Shown piece by piece: positions 1 to 5,750 of a stretch of 5,750 bases of DNA (position 1 is the stretch's first letter; each line of letters begins with the position of its first letter). Under the pieces are notes generated by a model. It ran no database searches. It was not told where the DNA came from and saw nothing but the letters and a program-made list of their open reading frames with translations. Location: the NCBI GenBank assembly GCA_943324925.2, contig CALPNL020000123.1:1-5750 (forward strand). Direction: 5' to 3'. The DNA is from Chitinophaga pinensis (GTDB lineage: Bacteria; Bacteroidota; Bacteroidia; Flavobacteriales; Flavobacteriaceae). The translations under genes were made by a program, and so were the position numbers.

Positions 1-281
1 ATAAATCCGTCAATATTGTCGTCTTCGTTTAACTCTTTAATTTTTTTAAGTAATTCTGTTTCAGAGGTCGTGCTTGGCATATTGATTAAAGTAGACTCAA
101 AACCTACTCTCTCGCAGGCTTTCACTTTACTTCCTACATAAGTTAAACTGGCACCATCATTTCCAACAATAATTGCCGCTAAATGAGGGACTTTCTCGTT
201 GTTGTTTTTCATCTTTTGAACTTCAGCCGTGATTTCGACTTTGATGTCCTCAGAAACTTTTTTTCCGTCTAGTAGTTGCAT
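1..281 (-). CDS. folD: FolD, methylenetetrahydrofolate dehydrogenase / cyclohydrolase (N-terminal part, cut by window edge)
   Basis: This bifunctional cytosolic enzyme oxidises 5,10-methylene-THF to methenyl-THF with NAD(P)+ and hydrolyses that to 10-formyl-THF, supplying purine synthesis and formylation of initiator Met-tRNA. Ninety-three complete codons are visible from the ATG at 281; the frame is open at base 1, so roughly two thirds of a usual 285-300 residue protein, including the Rossmann nucleotide domain, is off the window. The visible part is the start of the catalytic domain: MQLLDGKKVS at the N-terminus, then AAIIVGNDGASLTYVGSKVK at residues 35-54. Within it, Tyr48 and Lys52 form the YxxxK pair matching the E. 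coli catalytic Tyr50/Lys54. The gene lies 46 bases after ffh on the same strand with no terminator between them, so co-transcription is likely. Its leader contains no Shine-Dalgarno sequence. The family call is confident; completeness downstream cannot be judged. Confidence 0.95.
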   Translation of the reverse strand, partial: MQLLDGKKVSEDIKVEITAEVQKMKNNNEKVPHLAAIIVGNDGASLTYVGSKVKACERVGFESTLINMPSTTSETELLKKIKELNEDDNIDGF

Positions 282-327
282 TGTTGTTGTGTATTTATTG
301 TTGTAGTTGTTGTTAAATCTAAATAAC

Positions 328-1686
328 CTATCTCATTCCTGGCATTCCCGGCATTCCACCTTTCATGCCACTCATCATTTTCATCATGTTTTTACCACCT
401 GGACCTTGCATCATTTTCATCATTTTACTCATCTGGTCAAACTGCTTCATCAATTGATTCACTTGCTCTATTTTCGTTCCCGATCCTTTAGCAATTCTCG
501 TTTTTCTTTTCATATCAATAATAGCCGGTTTTGATCTTTCTGTTGGAGTCATTGAATGGATAATGGCTTCAATATGTTTGAAAGCATCGTCTTCAATCTC
601 AACATCTTTCATGGCTTTCGATGCCCCTGGAATCATTCCAACCAGGTCTTTCATGTTACCCATTTTTTTAACTTGCTGAATTTGAGTCAAGAAATCATCG
701 AAACCAAATTCGTTTTTGGCAATTTTCTTTTGGATTTTACGAGCTTCCTCTTCATTGTATTGTTCTTGAGCTTTTTCTACCAATGACACTACGTCTCCCA
801 TTCCAAGGATACGTTCTGCCATACGTTCTGGGTAAAAAACATCAATCGCTTCCATTTTTTCTCCAGTACCTACAAACTTAATCGGTTTGTTCACCACCGA
901 TTTTATAGAAAGCGCTGCTCCACCACGAGTATCTCCATCTAATTTGGTTAGGATAACTCCATCAAAATTCAAAATATCATTGAAGGCTTTCGCCGTATTC
1001 ACAGCATCTTGTCCCGTCATTGAATCCACCACAAACAAAGTTTCTTGAGGTTGGATGGCTTTATGAACACGAGCAATTTCATCCATCATTTGGGCATCTA
1101 CAGCAAGACGACCGGCGGTATCCACAATGACTACATTGTATCCTTTTTCTTTCGCATATTTAACTGCATTTTGTGCAATTTCTACTGGATTGTTATTTCC
1201 TAACTCAGAGTAAACTTCCACTCCAATTTGTGATCCCACCACATGCAATTGATTGATTGCTGCTGGACGATACACATCACAAGCTACTAAAAGTGGATTT
1301 TTACTTTTCTTAGTTTTAAGATAATTGGCTAATTTCCCCGAGAAAGTCGTTTTTCCAGATCCTTGTAAACCCGACATCAAAATTACGGTTGGATTTCCAG
1401 ATAGATTGACTCCAGAAACTTCACCACCCATTAATTCTGTTAATTCGTCTTTAACTAATTTTACTAATAGTTGGCCTGGCTGTAATGTAGTCAATACATT
1501 TTGACCAATGGCTTTGTCCTTTACTCTTGTAGTAAAATCTTTAGCAATTTTAAAGTTAACGTCGGCATCTAAAAGTGCGCGGCGAACTTCTTTTAATGTT
1601 TCGGCAACATTAATTTCTGTAATTTTCCCGTGTCCTTTTAGGATATGAAAGGCTTTGTCTAATTTATCACTTAAATTATCAAACAT
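328..1686 (-). CDS. ffh: Ffh, signal recognition particle GTPase (SRP54 family)
   Basis: Ffh binds 4.5S RNA and signal sequences on ribosome-nascent chains and delivers them to FtsY at the inner membrane for co-translational insertion. The 452-residue protein is full length and has all three domains. The N domain (about 1-90) carries ALLDADV at 37-43. The G domain (about 98-300) has P-loop GLQGSGKTT at 106-114, CDVYRPAAINQL at 136-147, DTAGR at 189-193, TKLDGDTRGGAALS at 247-260 and GTGEK at 273-277; RILGMGDV at 292-299 closes it. The M domain (about 325-452) has the SRP-RNA-binding stretch RKTRIAKGSGT at 394-404, then a methionine-rich tail ending in GMPGMPGMR. DSMTGQDA at 221-228 is the usual D-x-x-TGQDA box. 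The ATG at 1686 follows a strong Bacteroidetes promoter, with the usual SD-less A-rich leader. The RNA partner gene (ffs) is not in this window. Nothing appears truncated. Confidence 0.98.
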   Translation of the reverse strand: MFDNLSDKLDKAFHILKGHGKITEINVAETLKEVRRALLDADVNFKIAKDFTTRVKDKAIGQNVLTTLQPGQLLVKLVKDELTELMGGEVSGVNLSGNPTVILMSGLQGSGKTTFSGKLANYLKTKKSKNPLLVACDVYRPAAINQLHVVGSQIGVEVYSELGNNNPVEIAQNAVKYAKEKGYNVVIVDTAGRLAVDAQMMDEIARVHKAIQPQETLFVVDSMTGQDAVNTAKAFNDILNFDGVILTKLDGDTRGGAALSIKSVVNKPIKFVGTGEKMEAIDVFYPERMAERILGMGDVVSLVEKAQEQYNEEEARKIQKKIAKNEFGFDDFLTQIQQVKKMGNMKDLVGMIPGASKAMKDVEIEDDAFKHIEAIIHSMTPTERSKPAIIDMKRKTRIAKGSGTKIEQVNQLMKQFDQMSKMMKMMQGPGGKNMMKMMSGMKGGMPGMPGMR

Positions 1687-1708
1687 GTTTTTAAATTTTA
1701 TTGAATTG

Positions 1709-1738
1709 CAAAGATAAACTAATTAGAGAATTTGACAA
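1709..1738 (-). promoter_or_regulatory. Bacteroidetes-type promoter for ffh
   Basis: On the minus strand TATCTTTG (1716-1709) is an exact match to the Bacteroidetes/Flavobacterium -7 element TAnnTTTG. A TTG -33 element lies at 1738-1736 with a 19-base spacer, inside the 17-23 range known for this phylum. The -7 element ends 22 bases before the ffh ATG, so transcription should start about 14-18 bases upstream of it. The element lies downstream of the lipoprotein terminator, which supports ffh (and probably folD) as a separate unit. Confidence 0.75.
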
Positions 1739-1772
1739 TTAGATATTTGCAATAATGATATCGTTTTTAAAT

Positions 1773-1797
1773 AAAAAAACCTACTAATTAGTAGGTT
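1773..1797 (-). terminator. Intrinsic terminator after the lipoprotein gene
   Basis: The 20 bases at 1778-1797 (AACCTACTAATTAGTAGGTT) are a perfect palindrome that folds into a stem with a very small AT-rich loop. On the minus strand the stem runs directly into seven T residues (1779-1773), the arrangement of a rho-independent terminator. It begins 22 bases after the lipoprotein stop codon and precedes the ffh promoter. On the plus strand the following T-tract is interrupted (GTTGTTTATTTTCT), so it would be weaker in that direction, and no plus-strand gene needs it. Confidence 0.85.
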
Positions 1798-1818
1798 GTT
1801 TATTTTCTATAATAAAAA

Positions 1819-2274
1819 TTAATTTTTCTCAAAAGTCAGGTAATCGGTTCCTCCGTTCCCTCCACTAACATCTATTAATTGGATTCTTGTATCTGTTCTA
1901 GAAATTATATCCCAGTCATCTGTTAAGTCAAAGAAATTAGCTGGAGAAGTAAATGCGATATTAAAGTCTAAATCACTAAGTGAATCGTCATTACTATTTC
2001 TATCAGTAACTGACCAAGTGCCAGAGGTAGTTAACCCATTTCCAACTGCTGTTAATGTTCCATTTTGAGAAAATGTAAAATTAAAACCTGAAAAATTATT
2101 GGTTTTTACAACTCCTGAATCTACATAATTGGTAATTCTCCATGTTCCGGAAATTGCAGTGTTAATTAAAACGGTTTGATTGGTATATGATGAAGAATCA
2201 TCTGAACTACACATTGAAGCAGTGTTTACAAAAAACAAAACACTTAAAACTGCATAAATTGTTATTCTTTTCAT
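1819..2274 (-). CDS. Lipocalin-like domain lipoprotein, probably surface exposed
   Basis: This is a 151-residue predicted lipoprotein of unknown ligand. Residues 1-21 form a signal peptide (MKR, then a hydrophobic core at 4-16), and Cys22 is the likely lipidated residue in ASMC. The cysteine is followed by SSDDSSS, resembling the acidic Ser-Asp lipoprotein export signal that sends flavobacterial lipoproteins to the outer-membrane surface. The mature part (about 40-151) looks beta-rich, with two SGTW turns (42-45 and 84-87), an FxFxxNGTLTA-like strand pair at 66-76, and a conserved-looking end at 133-148 (LIDVSGGNGGTDYLTF). This pattern recalls the lipocalin-like proteins common in Flavobacteriia; that assignment comes from remembered family resemblance, and no function can be given. 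The 42 bases upstream are AT-only, and a strong terminator follows. The gene may have its own weak promoter or be read through from argS. Confidence 0.8.
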   Translation of the reverse strand: MKRITIYAVLSVLFFVNTASMCSSDDSSSYTNQTVLINTAISGTWRITNYVDSGVVKTNNFSGFNFTFSQNGTLTAVGNGLTTSGTWSVTDRNSNDDSLSDLDFNIAFTSPANFFDLTDDWDIISRTDTRIQLIDVSGGNGGTDYLTFEKN

Positions 2275-2298
2275 AGTTTATATATTAATAATAAATTA

Positions 2299-2306
2299 CA
2301 AATTTA
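2299..2306 (-). promoter_or_regulatory. Possible -7 promoter element for the lipoprotein gene
   Basis: The minus-strand bases TAAATTTG (2306-2299) match the TAnnTTTG consensus and end 24 bases before the lipoprotein ATG. A convincing -33 TTG is lacking: the nearest candidate is TTC at 2333-2331 inside the end of argS, with a 24-base spacer. In such AT-rich DNA a chance match is possible, so the gene could instead depend on argS read-through. Confidence 0.35.
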
Positions 2307-2316
2307 AATAAAAAAA

Positions 2317-4104
2317 TTACATTCTCTCCGGAACTTGAATACCTAAAAGCTGGAAGGCCGATGCAATAGTGTCGGCCACTTTTTTTGATAATTGTACACG
2401 GAAAACTTTTTCCACGCTATCATTTGAACCTAAAATAGGCACCGCTTGATAAAAGGAATTGTACTCCCGAACCAAATCGTAAGTATAATTGGCAATCAAA
2501 GCCGGACTGTGATTGTGTGCCGCATTTTGAATTACCTCTGGATACAACTCCAATTGTTTTACCAATTCTTTTTCCTTTTCGTGCAAGACTTTAATCGTTG
2601 TCTTCTCAGTGAAATCGAAGTTGGCTTTACGAATAATCGATTGGATTCTCGCATACGTATATTGTATAAAAGGACCCGTATTCCCAGCAAAATCAACCGA
2701 TTCTTCAGGGTCAAATAAAATTCTTTTCTTAGGATCGACCTTTAAAATATAGTATTTCAAGGCGCCCATTCCGATGGTAGTGTACAACTTGGCTTTTTCA
2801 GCAGCTGAATACCCTTCTAATTTTCCTAATTCTTCGGAGATTTTCTGAGCGGTATCAGTCATTTCATTCATCAAATCATCCGCATCGACAACGGTTCCTT
2901 CACGGCTTTTCATTTTCCCTGAAGGTAAATCAACCATTCCATAGGACAAGTGAAATAGATTTTTAGACCAGTCAAAACCTAACTTTTTAAGGATTAAAAA
3001 CAATACTTTAAAGTGATAATCTTGTTCATTTCCAACAGTATAAACCATCCCTCCTACATCTGGAAAGTCCTTTACACGCTGAATTGCAGTTCCAATATCT
3101 TGGGTCATGTAAACCGCCGTTCCATCAGAACGAAGTACGATTTTTCTGTCCAATCCATCCGGAGTTAAATCTATCCAAACCGAACCATCAGGATCTTTCT
3201 CAAAAATCCCTTTTTCTAATCCAATTTGAACAACATCTTTTCCCAGTAAATAGGTATTACTTTCGTAATAATAACTGTCAAAATCAACTCCTAAATTAGT
3301 ATACGTTGTGCCAAAACCGTCATAAACCCATTGGTTCATTGTTTTCCAAAGTGCCATCACTTCCGGATCACCAGCTTCCCATTTTAGCAGCATTTCTTGC
3401 GCTTCAACAATAATCGGGGCTTGCTTTTTTGCTTCCTCTTCTGATTTTCCTTCGCTCATCAATTGGTTGATTTCTTCTTTATACGCTTTATCGAAAGCCA
3501 CATAAAAATTACCAACTAATTTATCTCCTTTTAAACCAGAAGTTTCAGGTGTTTGTCCGTTTCCAAATTTCTGCCAAGCCAACATCGACTTACAAATGTG
3601 AATTCCACGGTCGTTGATGATTTGGGTTTTATATACTTTTTTACCCGATGCTTTTAAAATTTCGGCAACAGAAAAACCTAATAAATTATTTCTTACGTGT
3701 CCTAAATGCAAGGGCTTGTTGGTGTTTGGTGAAGAATATTCCACCATCACCGCGGGTTCATTTGCTTTAGGCGAAACAAATCCGAATTGTGTATTGTCTT
3801 TTATATCATGAAAGAAATCCAGGTAATATTGATCGGAAATTACAATATTTAAAAACCCAGAAACCACATTAAAATTAGAAACCTCAGCTACATTTTCAAC
3901 TAAATAAGCTCCAATTTTGTTTCCCAATTCTACAGGATTGCTCTTAATCACTTTCAATAAGGGGAAAATAACCATGGTGATATCTCCTTCAAACTCTTTC
4001 CGTGTCGATTGAAATTCTACTTTGTCAATAGTTACATCAAAAAGCGAATGGATTGCTTTTTCGATTGGTGCTGATAGAATTTGAGATAGTGTCATTTTGT
4101 TCAT
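2317..4104 (-). CDS. argS: ArgS, arginyl-tRNA synthetase
   Basis: This cytosolic class I aminoacyl-tRNA synthetase attaches arginine to tRNA-Arg using ATP. The protein is 595 residues, within the usual size range for a bacterial ArgS. The N-terminal tRNA-recognition domain spans about residues 5-90. The Rossmann catalytic core (about 118-405) has the HIGH-type signature HLGH at 133-136 inside YSSPNTNKPLHLGH, RSDGTAVYMTQDIG at 325-338, and the KMSKS-type loop GKMKSREG at 396-403. The anticodon-binding DALR domain begins near GNTGPFIQYTYARI (474-487) and ends in LGIQVPERM, a common ArgS C-terminus. The annotated start gives MNKMTLSQ. The ATG at 4095 (Met4) is an equally plausible start, and the promoter position favours it somewhat. 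A terminator upstream separates it from the permease. None is seen before the lipoprotein gene 42 bases downstream. Confidence 0.97.
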   Translation of the reverse strand: MNKMTLSQILSAPIEKAIHSLFDVTIDKVEFQSTRKEFEGDITMVIFPLLKVIKSNPVELGNKIGAYLVENVAEVSNFNVVSGFLNIVISDQYYLDFFHDIKDNTQFGFVSPKANEPAVMVEYSSPNTNKPLHLGHVRNNLLGFSVAEILKASGKKVYKTQIINDRGIHICKSMLAWQKFGNGQTPETSGLKGDKLVGNFYVAFDKAYKEEINQLMSEGKSEEEAKKQAPIIVEAQEMLLKWEAGDPEVMALWKTMNQWVYDGFGTTYTNLGVDFDSYYYESNTYLLGKDVVQIGLEKGIFEKDPDGSVWIDLTPDGLDRKIVLRSDGTAVYMTQDIGTAIQRVKDFPDVGGMVYTVGNEQDYHFKVLFLILKKLGFDWSKNLFHLSYGMVDLPSGKMKSREGTVVDADDLMNEMTDTAQKISEELGKLEGYSAAEKAKLYTTIGMGALKYYILKVDPKKRILFDPEESVDFAGNTGPFIQYTYARIQSIIRKANFDFTEKTTIKVLHEKEKELVKQLELYPEVIQNAAHNHSPALIANYTYDLVREYNSFYQAVPILGSNDSVEKVFRVQLSKKVADTIASAFQLLGIQVPERM

Positions 4105-4116
4105 ATTTTAAGATGC

Positions 4117-4147
4117 CAAAGATAGTTAATCTGTGGGAATTTGAAAA
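4117..4147 (-). promoter_or_regulatory. Bacteroidetes-type promoter for argS
   Basis: TATCTTTG on the minus strand (4124-4117) is an exact TAnnTTTG element, identical to that of ffh. A -33-like TTTTC (4147-4143) lies 18 bases upstream, one mismatch from TTTG. Only 12 bases separate the -7 element from the ATG at 4104, so the expected transcript would have a leader of just a few bases. It lies between the permease terminator and argS, as expected for a new transcription unit. Confidence 0.65.
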
Positions 4148-4172
4148 TGGAATTTTTTGATAGGGTGAAAAC

Positions 4173-4208
4173 AAAAAATCCGTCTTGAAAATTACAAAAC
4201 GGATTTTT
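4173..4208 (-). terminator. Intrinsic terminator after the permease gene, possibly bidirectional
   Basis: The arms AAAAATCCGT (4174-4183) and ACGGATTTTT (4199-4208) are exact inverted repeats. The stem can extend inward by four pairs (one G-T wobble), giving about 14 pairs around a 7-base loop. On the minus strand the stem leads into six T residues (4178-4173), 22 bases after the permease stop codon. The flanking A and T runs are nearly symmetric, so it could also work on the plus strand, although no plus-strand gene is visible here. Confidence 0.85.
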
Positions 4209-4229
4209 ATACTTTATAAATAGTACTTT

Positions 4230-5750
4230 TTATTCCGCGGTATTCAATTTACTGTTTTTCCGGCTGTAGCCAAAGTAAATTACCAGACCTATTAACAACC
4301 AAATGGTGAAATAAATCCAATTCCAAACGCTTAATTCCGCCATCATGTACAAGCAGGATATTAAACCCAATAAAGGAATCAACGATAAATTTTGTCGGTA
4401 CGCCCAAACCGCTAATCCTATTAAAGAAAGTAGGAAAATCCACATTGGGATTTTGTGTTTGAATAGGCTAAAACCAGTCTCATATTTTTGAGAATCGTTA
4501 ATTGGCAACGCGGCAACCACCGATTCATATTGAACTTCATCTTCAGAATACTGACTCAAAATCACTTCTAAATCCGGTGTTGAAGTGGTTGCGTTTTTAG
4601 CATCAAAAGCAGCTAAATAATCATACACTTGTTTGGATTGTTCTGGAGTTAAAGAAGTTACAATGTCTTCTGGAGCATAAATTTTCTTTTCATTGGTAAT
4701 AAAATCGAGGGTGCTTTTTTGATTGTATTGAAACGCATAAACCATTCCCACCAAAATTAAAAAAGGAACAATATATTTCGAATTCACATACGGCGTTTTG
4801 AATTTTCCTCGCGGTATGTCAGTTTTATTTTGCAATACCAATACTCCCGCACAAACCAATACAAAGGCAAACAAAGTTCCAATACTACATAAATCCGTTA
4901 CCATGGTTAGGTTCAAAAATAAAGCTGGAATAGCCACTACAAAACCGGTAACTACCGTTGCATAGGAAGGTGTTTTAAATTTAGGATGCACTCTAGAGAA
5001 TTTTTTTGGCAACAATCCATCGCGGCTCATGCTCATCCAAATTCTAGGCTGCCCCATTTGGAAAACTAATAAAACACTCGCCATGGCGATCACGGCAGAA
5101 ACTCCAATGATGGCAGACATCATTTTTAAATCTAATTTTTCAAATACAAACAATAAAGGATCACCCACATTCAATTCAGAATAAGAAACCATTCCGGTAA
5201 GCACTAAGGCTATGGCGACATACAAAATGGTACATATAATAATGGCCCACATCATTCCGCGAGGCAAGTCGCGTTGCGGATTTTCACATTCTTCAGCGGT
5301 AGTTGAAATAGCATCAAAACCAATATAAGCAAAGAAAACGGCCGAAACTCCTTTCAAAATTCCGCTTACTCCATTCGGCGCGAAAGGGTTCCAATTGTCA
5401 ACATCTACATAAAAAACACCTACGGCAATAACCAATAAAATAATACATAATTTCACTAAGACCATCGCGTTACTCGCATTACGAGATTCCTTCATTCCGC
5501 GATAAACCAATCCGGTAATAAAGATAATAATTCCTAAAGCAGGTAAATCGGCCACTAGGTGAAACCCTCCAATTACTGGTGAAGTAGTCCAAGCAATATA
5601 GGCATTTTGTAGCGACGCACTTAAATTCTCGAACGATTTTCCGTTTTGCATTAAGGCGGTAGCGTCTTTAAATCCGTTGGATGCCGTTAAATAATCCATT
5701 TGAACCCAATCGGCTAAAACTTGCAAATGCCAATCGTATTTGTGGTTTAG
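4230..5750 (-). CDS. APC superfamily amino acid permease, CAT-like (5' end outside window)
   Basis: This inner-membrane transporter resembles the cationic amino acid transporter (CAT/YfnA-like) branch of the APC superfamily, which usually imports amino acids by proton symport; the substrate cannot be read from sequence. 506 codons are visible and the frame is open at 5750, so TM1-TM3 are missing. Family marks are NPFAPNGVSG then FFAYIGFDAISTTAEE (TM6, about 5292-5380), NPQRDLP after it, and GQPRIWMSMSRDGLLP after TM8 (about 5005-5054). Hydrophobic segments match TM4-TM10, followed by four more, suggesting about 14 helices in all. Two hydrophilic stretches stand out: the visible start (5550-5750) and 4449-4727, both predicted periplasmic. 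The C-terminal YSRKNSK tail fits a cytoplasmic end by the positive-inside rule. A terminator follows 22 bases after the stop. A start inside the window (a TTG at 5726) is unlikely, because the frame stays coding to the edge. Confidence 0.92.
   Translation of the reverse strand, partial: LNHKYDWHLQVLADWVQMDYLTASNGFKDATALMQNGKSFENLSASLQNAYIAWTTSPVIGGFHLVADLPALGIIIFITGLVYRGMKESRNASNAMVLVKLCIILLVIAVGVFYVDVDNWNPFAPNGVSGILKGVSAVFFAYIGFDAISTTAEECENPQRDLPRGMMWAIIICTILYVAIALVLTGMVSYSELNVGDPLLFVFEKLDLKMMSAIIGVSAVIAMASVLLVFQMGQPRIWMSMSRDGLLPKKFSRVHPKFKTPSYATVVTGFVVAIPALFLNLTMVTDLCSIGTLFAFVLVCAGVLVLQNKTDIPRGKFKTPYVNSKYIVPFLILVGMVYAFQYNQKSTLDFITNEKKIYAPEDIVTSLTPEQSKQVYDYLAAFDAKNATTSTPDLEVILSQYSEDEVQYESVVAALPINDSQKYETGFSLFKHKIPMWIFLLSLIGLAVWAYRQNLSLIPLLGLISCLYMMAELSVWNWIYFTIWLLIGLVIYFGYSRKNSKLNTAE

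Noticed and set aside
282..313. TGTTGTTGT-type repeats as a CRISPR remnant or microsatellite
   Set aside because: The repeats are short and irregular with no spacers; they are better described as a low-complexity leader before folD.
307..534. Plus-strand open frame encoding a His- and Phe-rich peptide
   Set aside because: It is the antisense shadow of the methionine-rich ffh C-terminus (ATG/CAT repeats read as His) and has no promoter or family resemblance.
1778..1797. Perfect palindrome as a transcription factor operator
   Set aside because: Its position just after a stop codon, followed by seven T residues in the direction of transcription, is fully explained by an intrinsic terminator.
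2905..2916. KMKS instead of KMSK in ArgS as a possible defective active site
   Set aside because: The KMSKS loop is variable in arginyl-tRNA synthetases, and the surrounding GKMKSREG context is intact, so this does not suggest loss of function.
2446..3811. Several plus-strand open frames of 65-90 codons opposite argS
   Set aside because: All are antisense to argS, have no recognisable domains, and no plus-strand promoter or start context supports them.
4249..4443. Minus-strand 64-codon open frame inside the permease gene
   Set aside because: It lies in another frame of the well-supported permease coding sequence and has no start signals of its own.
5724..5726. TTG as the permease start codon
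   Set aside because: The same frame remains open to the window edge (eight more codons) and TM1-TM3 of the family are missing, so the real start must lie beyond 5750.

Overview
The window looks like an AT-rich chromosomal segment from a Flavobacterium-like member of the Bacteroidetes. The evidence is the protein sequences (Ffh, ArgS, FolD and a lipocalin-like lipoprotein all read like flavobacterial homologues), promoters matching the Bacteroidetes TAnnTTTG element, and the absence of Shine-Dalgarno sequences. No mobile element, CRISPR array, tRNA or rRNA was seen. I find no convincing undescribed system; the content is mainly housekeeping.

All five genes are on the minus strand, so transcription runs from high to low coordinates. 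In that order: (1) an APC/CAT-type amino acid permease whose 5' end lies beyond the window (4230-5750); (2) a stem-loop terminator (4173-4208); (3) a promoter (4117-4147) driving arginyl-tRNA synthetase argS (2317-4104); (4) a 42-base AT-only gap with a possible promoter and no terminator; (5) a small lipocalin-like surface lipoprotein (1819-2274); (6) a terminator built on a perfect 20-base palindrome (1773-1797); (7) a promoter (1709-1738) driving the signal recognition particle GTPase ffh (328-1686); (8) a 46-base G-poor gap; (9) the N-terminal third of folD (1-281), cut by the window edge.

The signals suggest three transcription units: the permease alone, argS with possible read-through into the lipoprotein, and ffh-folD. 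The housekeeping genes share a broad protein-synthesis theme: ArgS charges tRNA-Arg, FolD makes the one-carbon folates needed for initiator formyl-Met and purines, and Ffh delivers nascent membrane proteins. This is a thematic link, not evidence of a joint pathway.

The most notable points are two long hydrophilic loops in the permease, both predicted to face the periplasm; a non-consensus lipobox followed by a flavobacterial-type surface-export signal in the lipoprotein; and an argS promoter so close to the annotated start that the mRNA would be nearly leaderless unless translation begins at the fourth codon.
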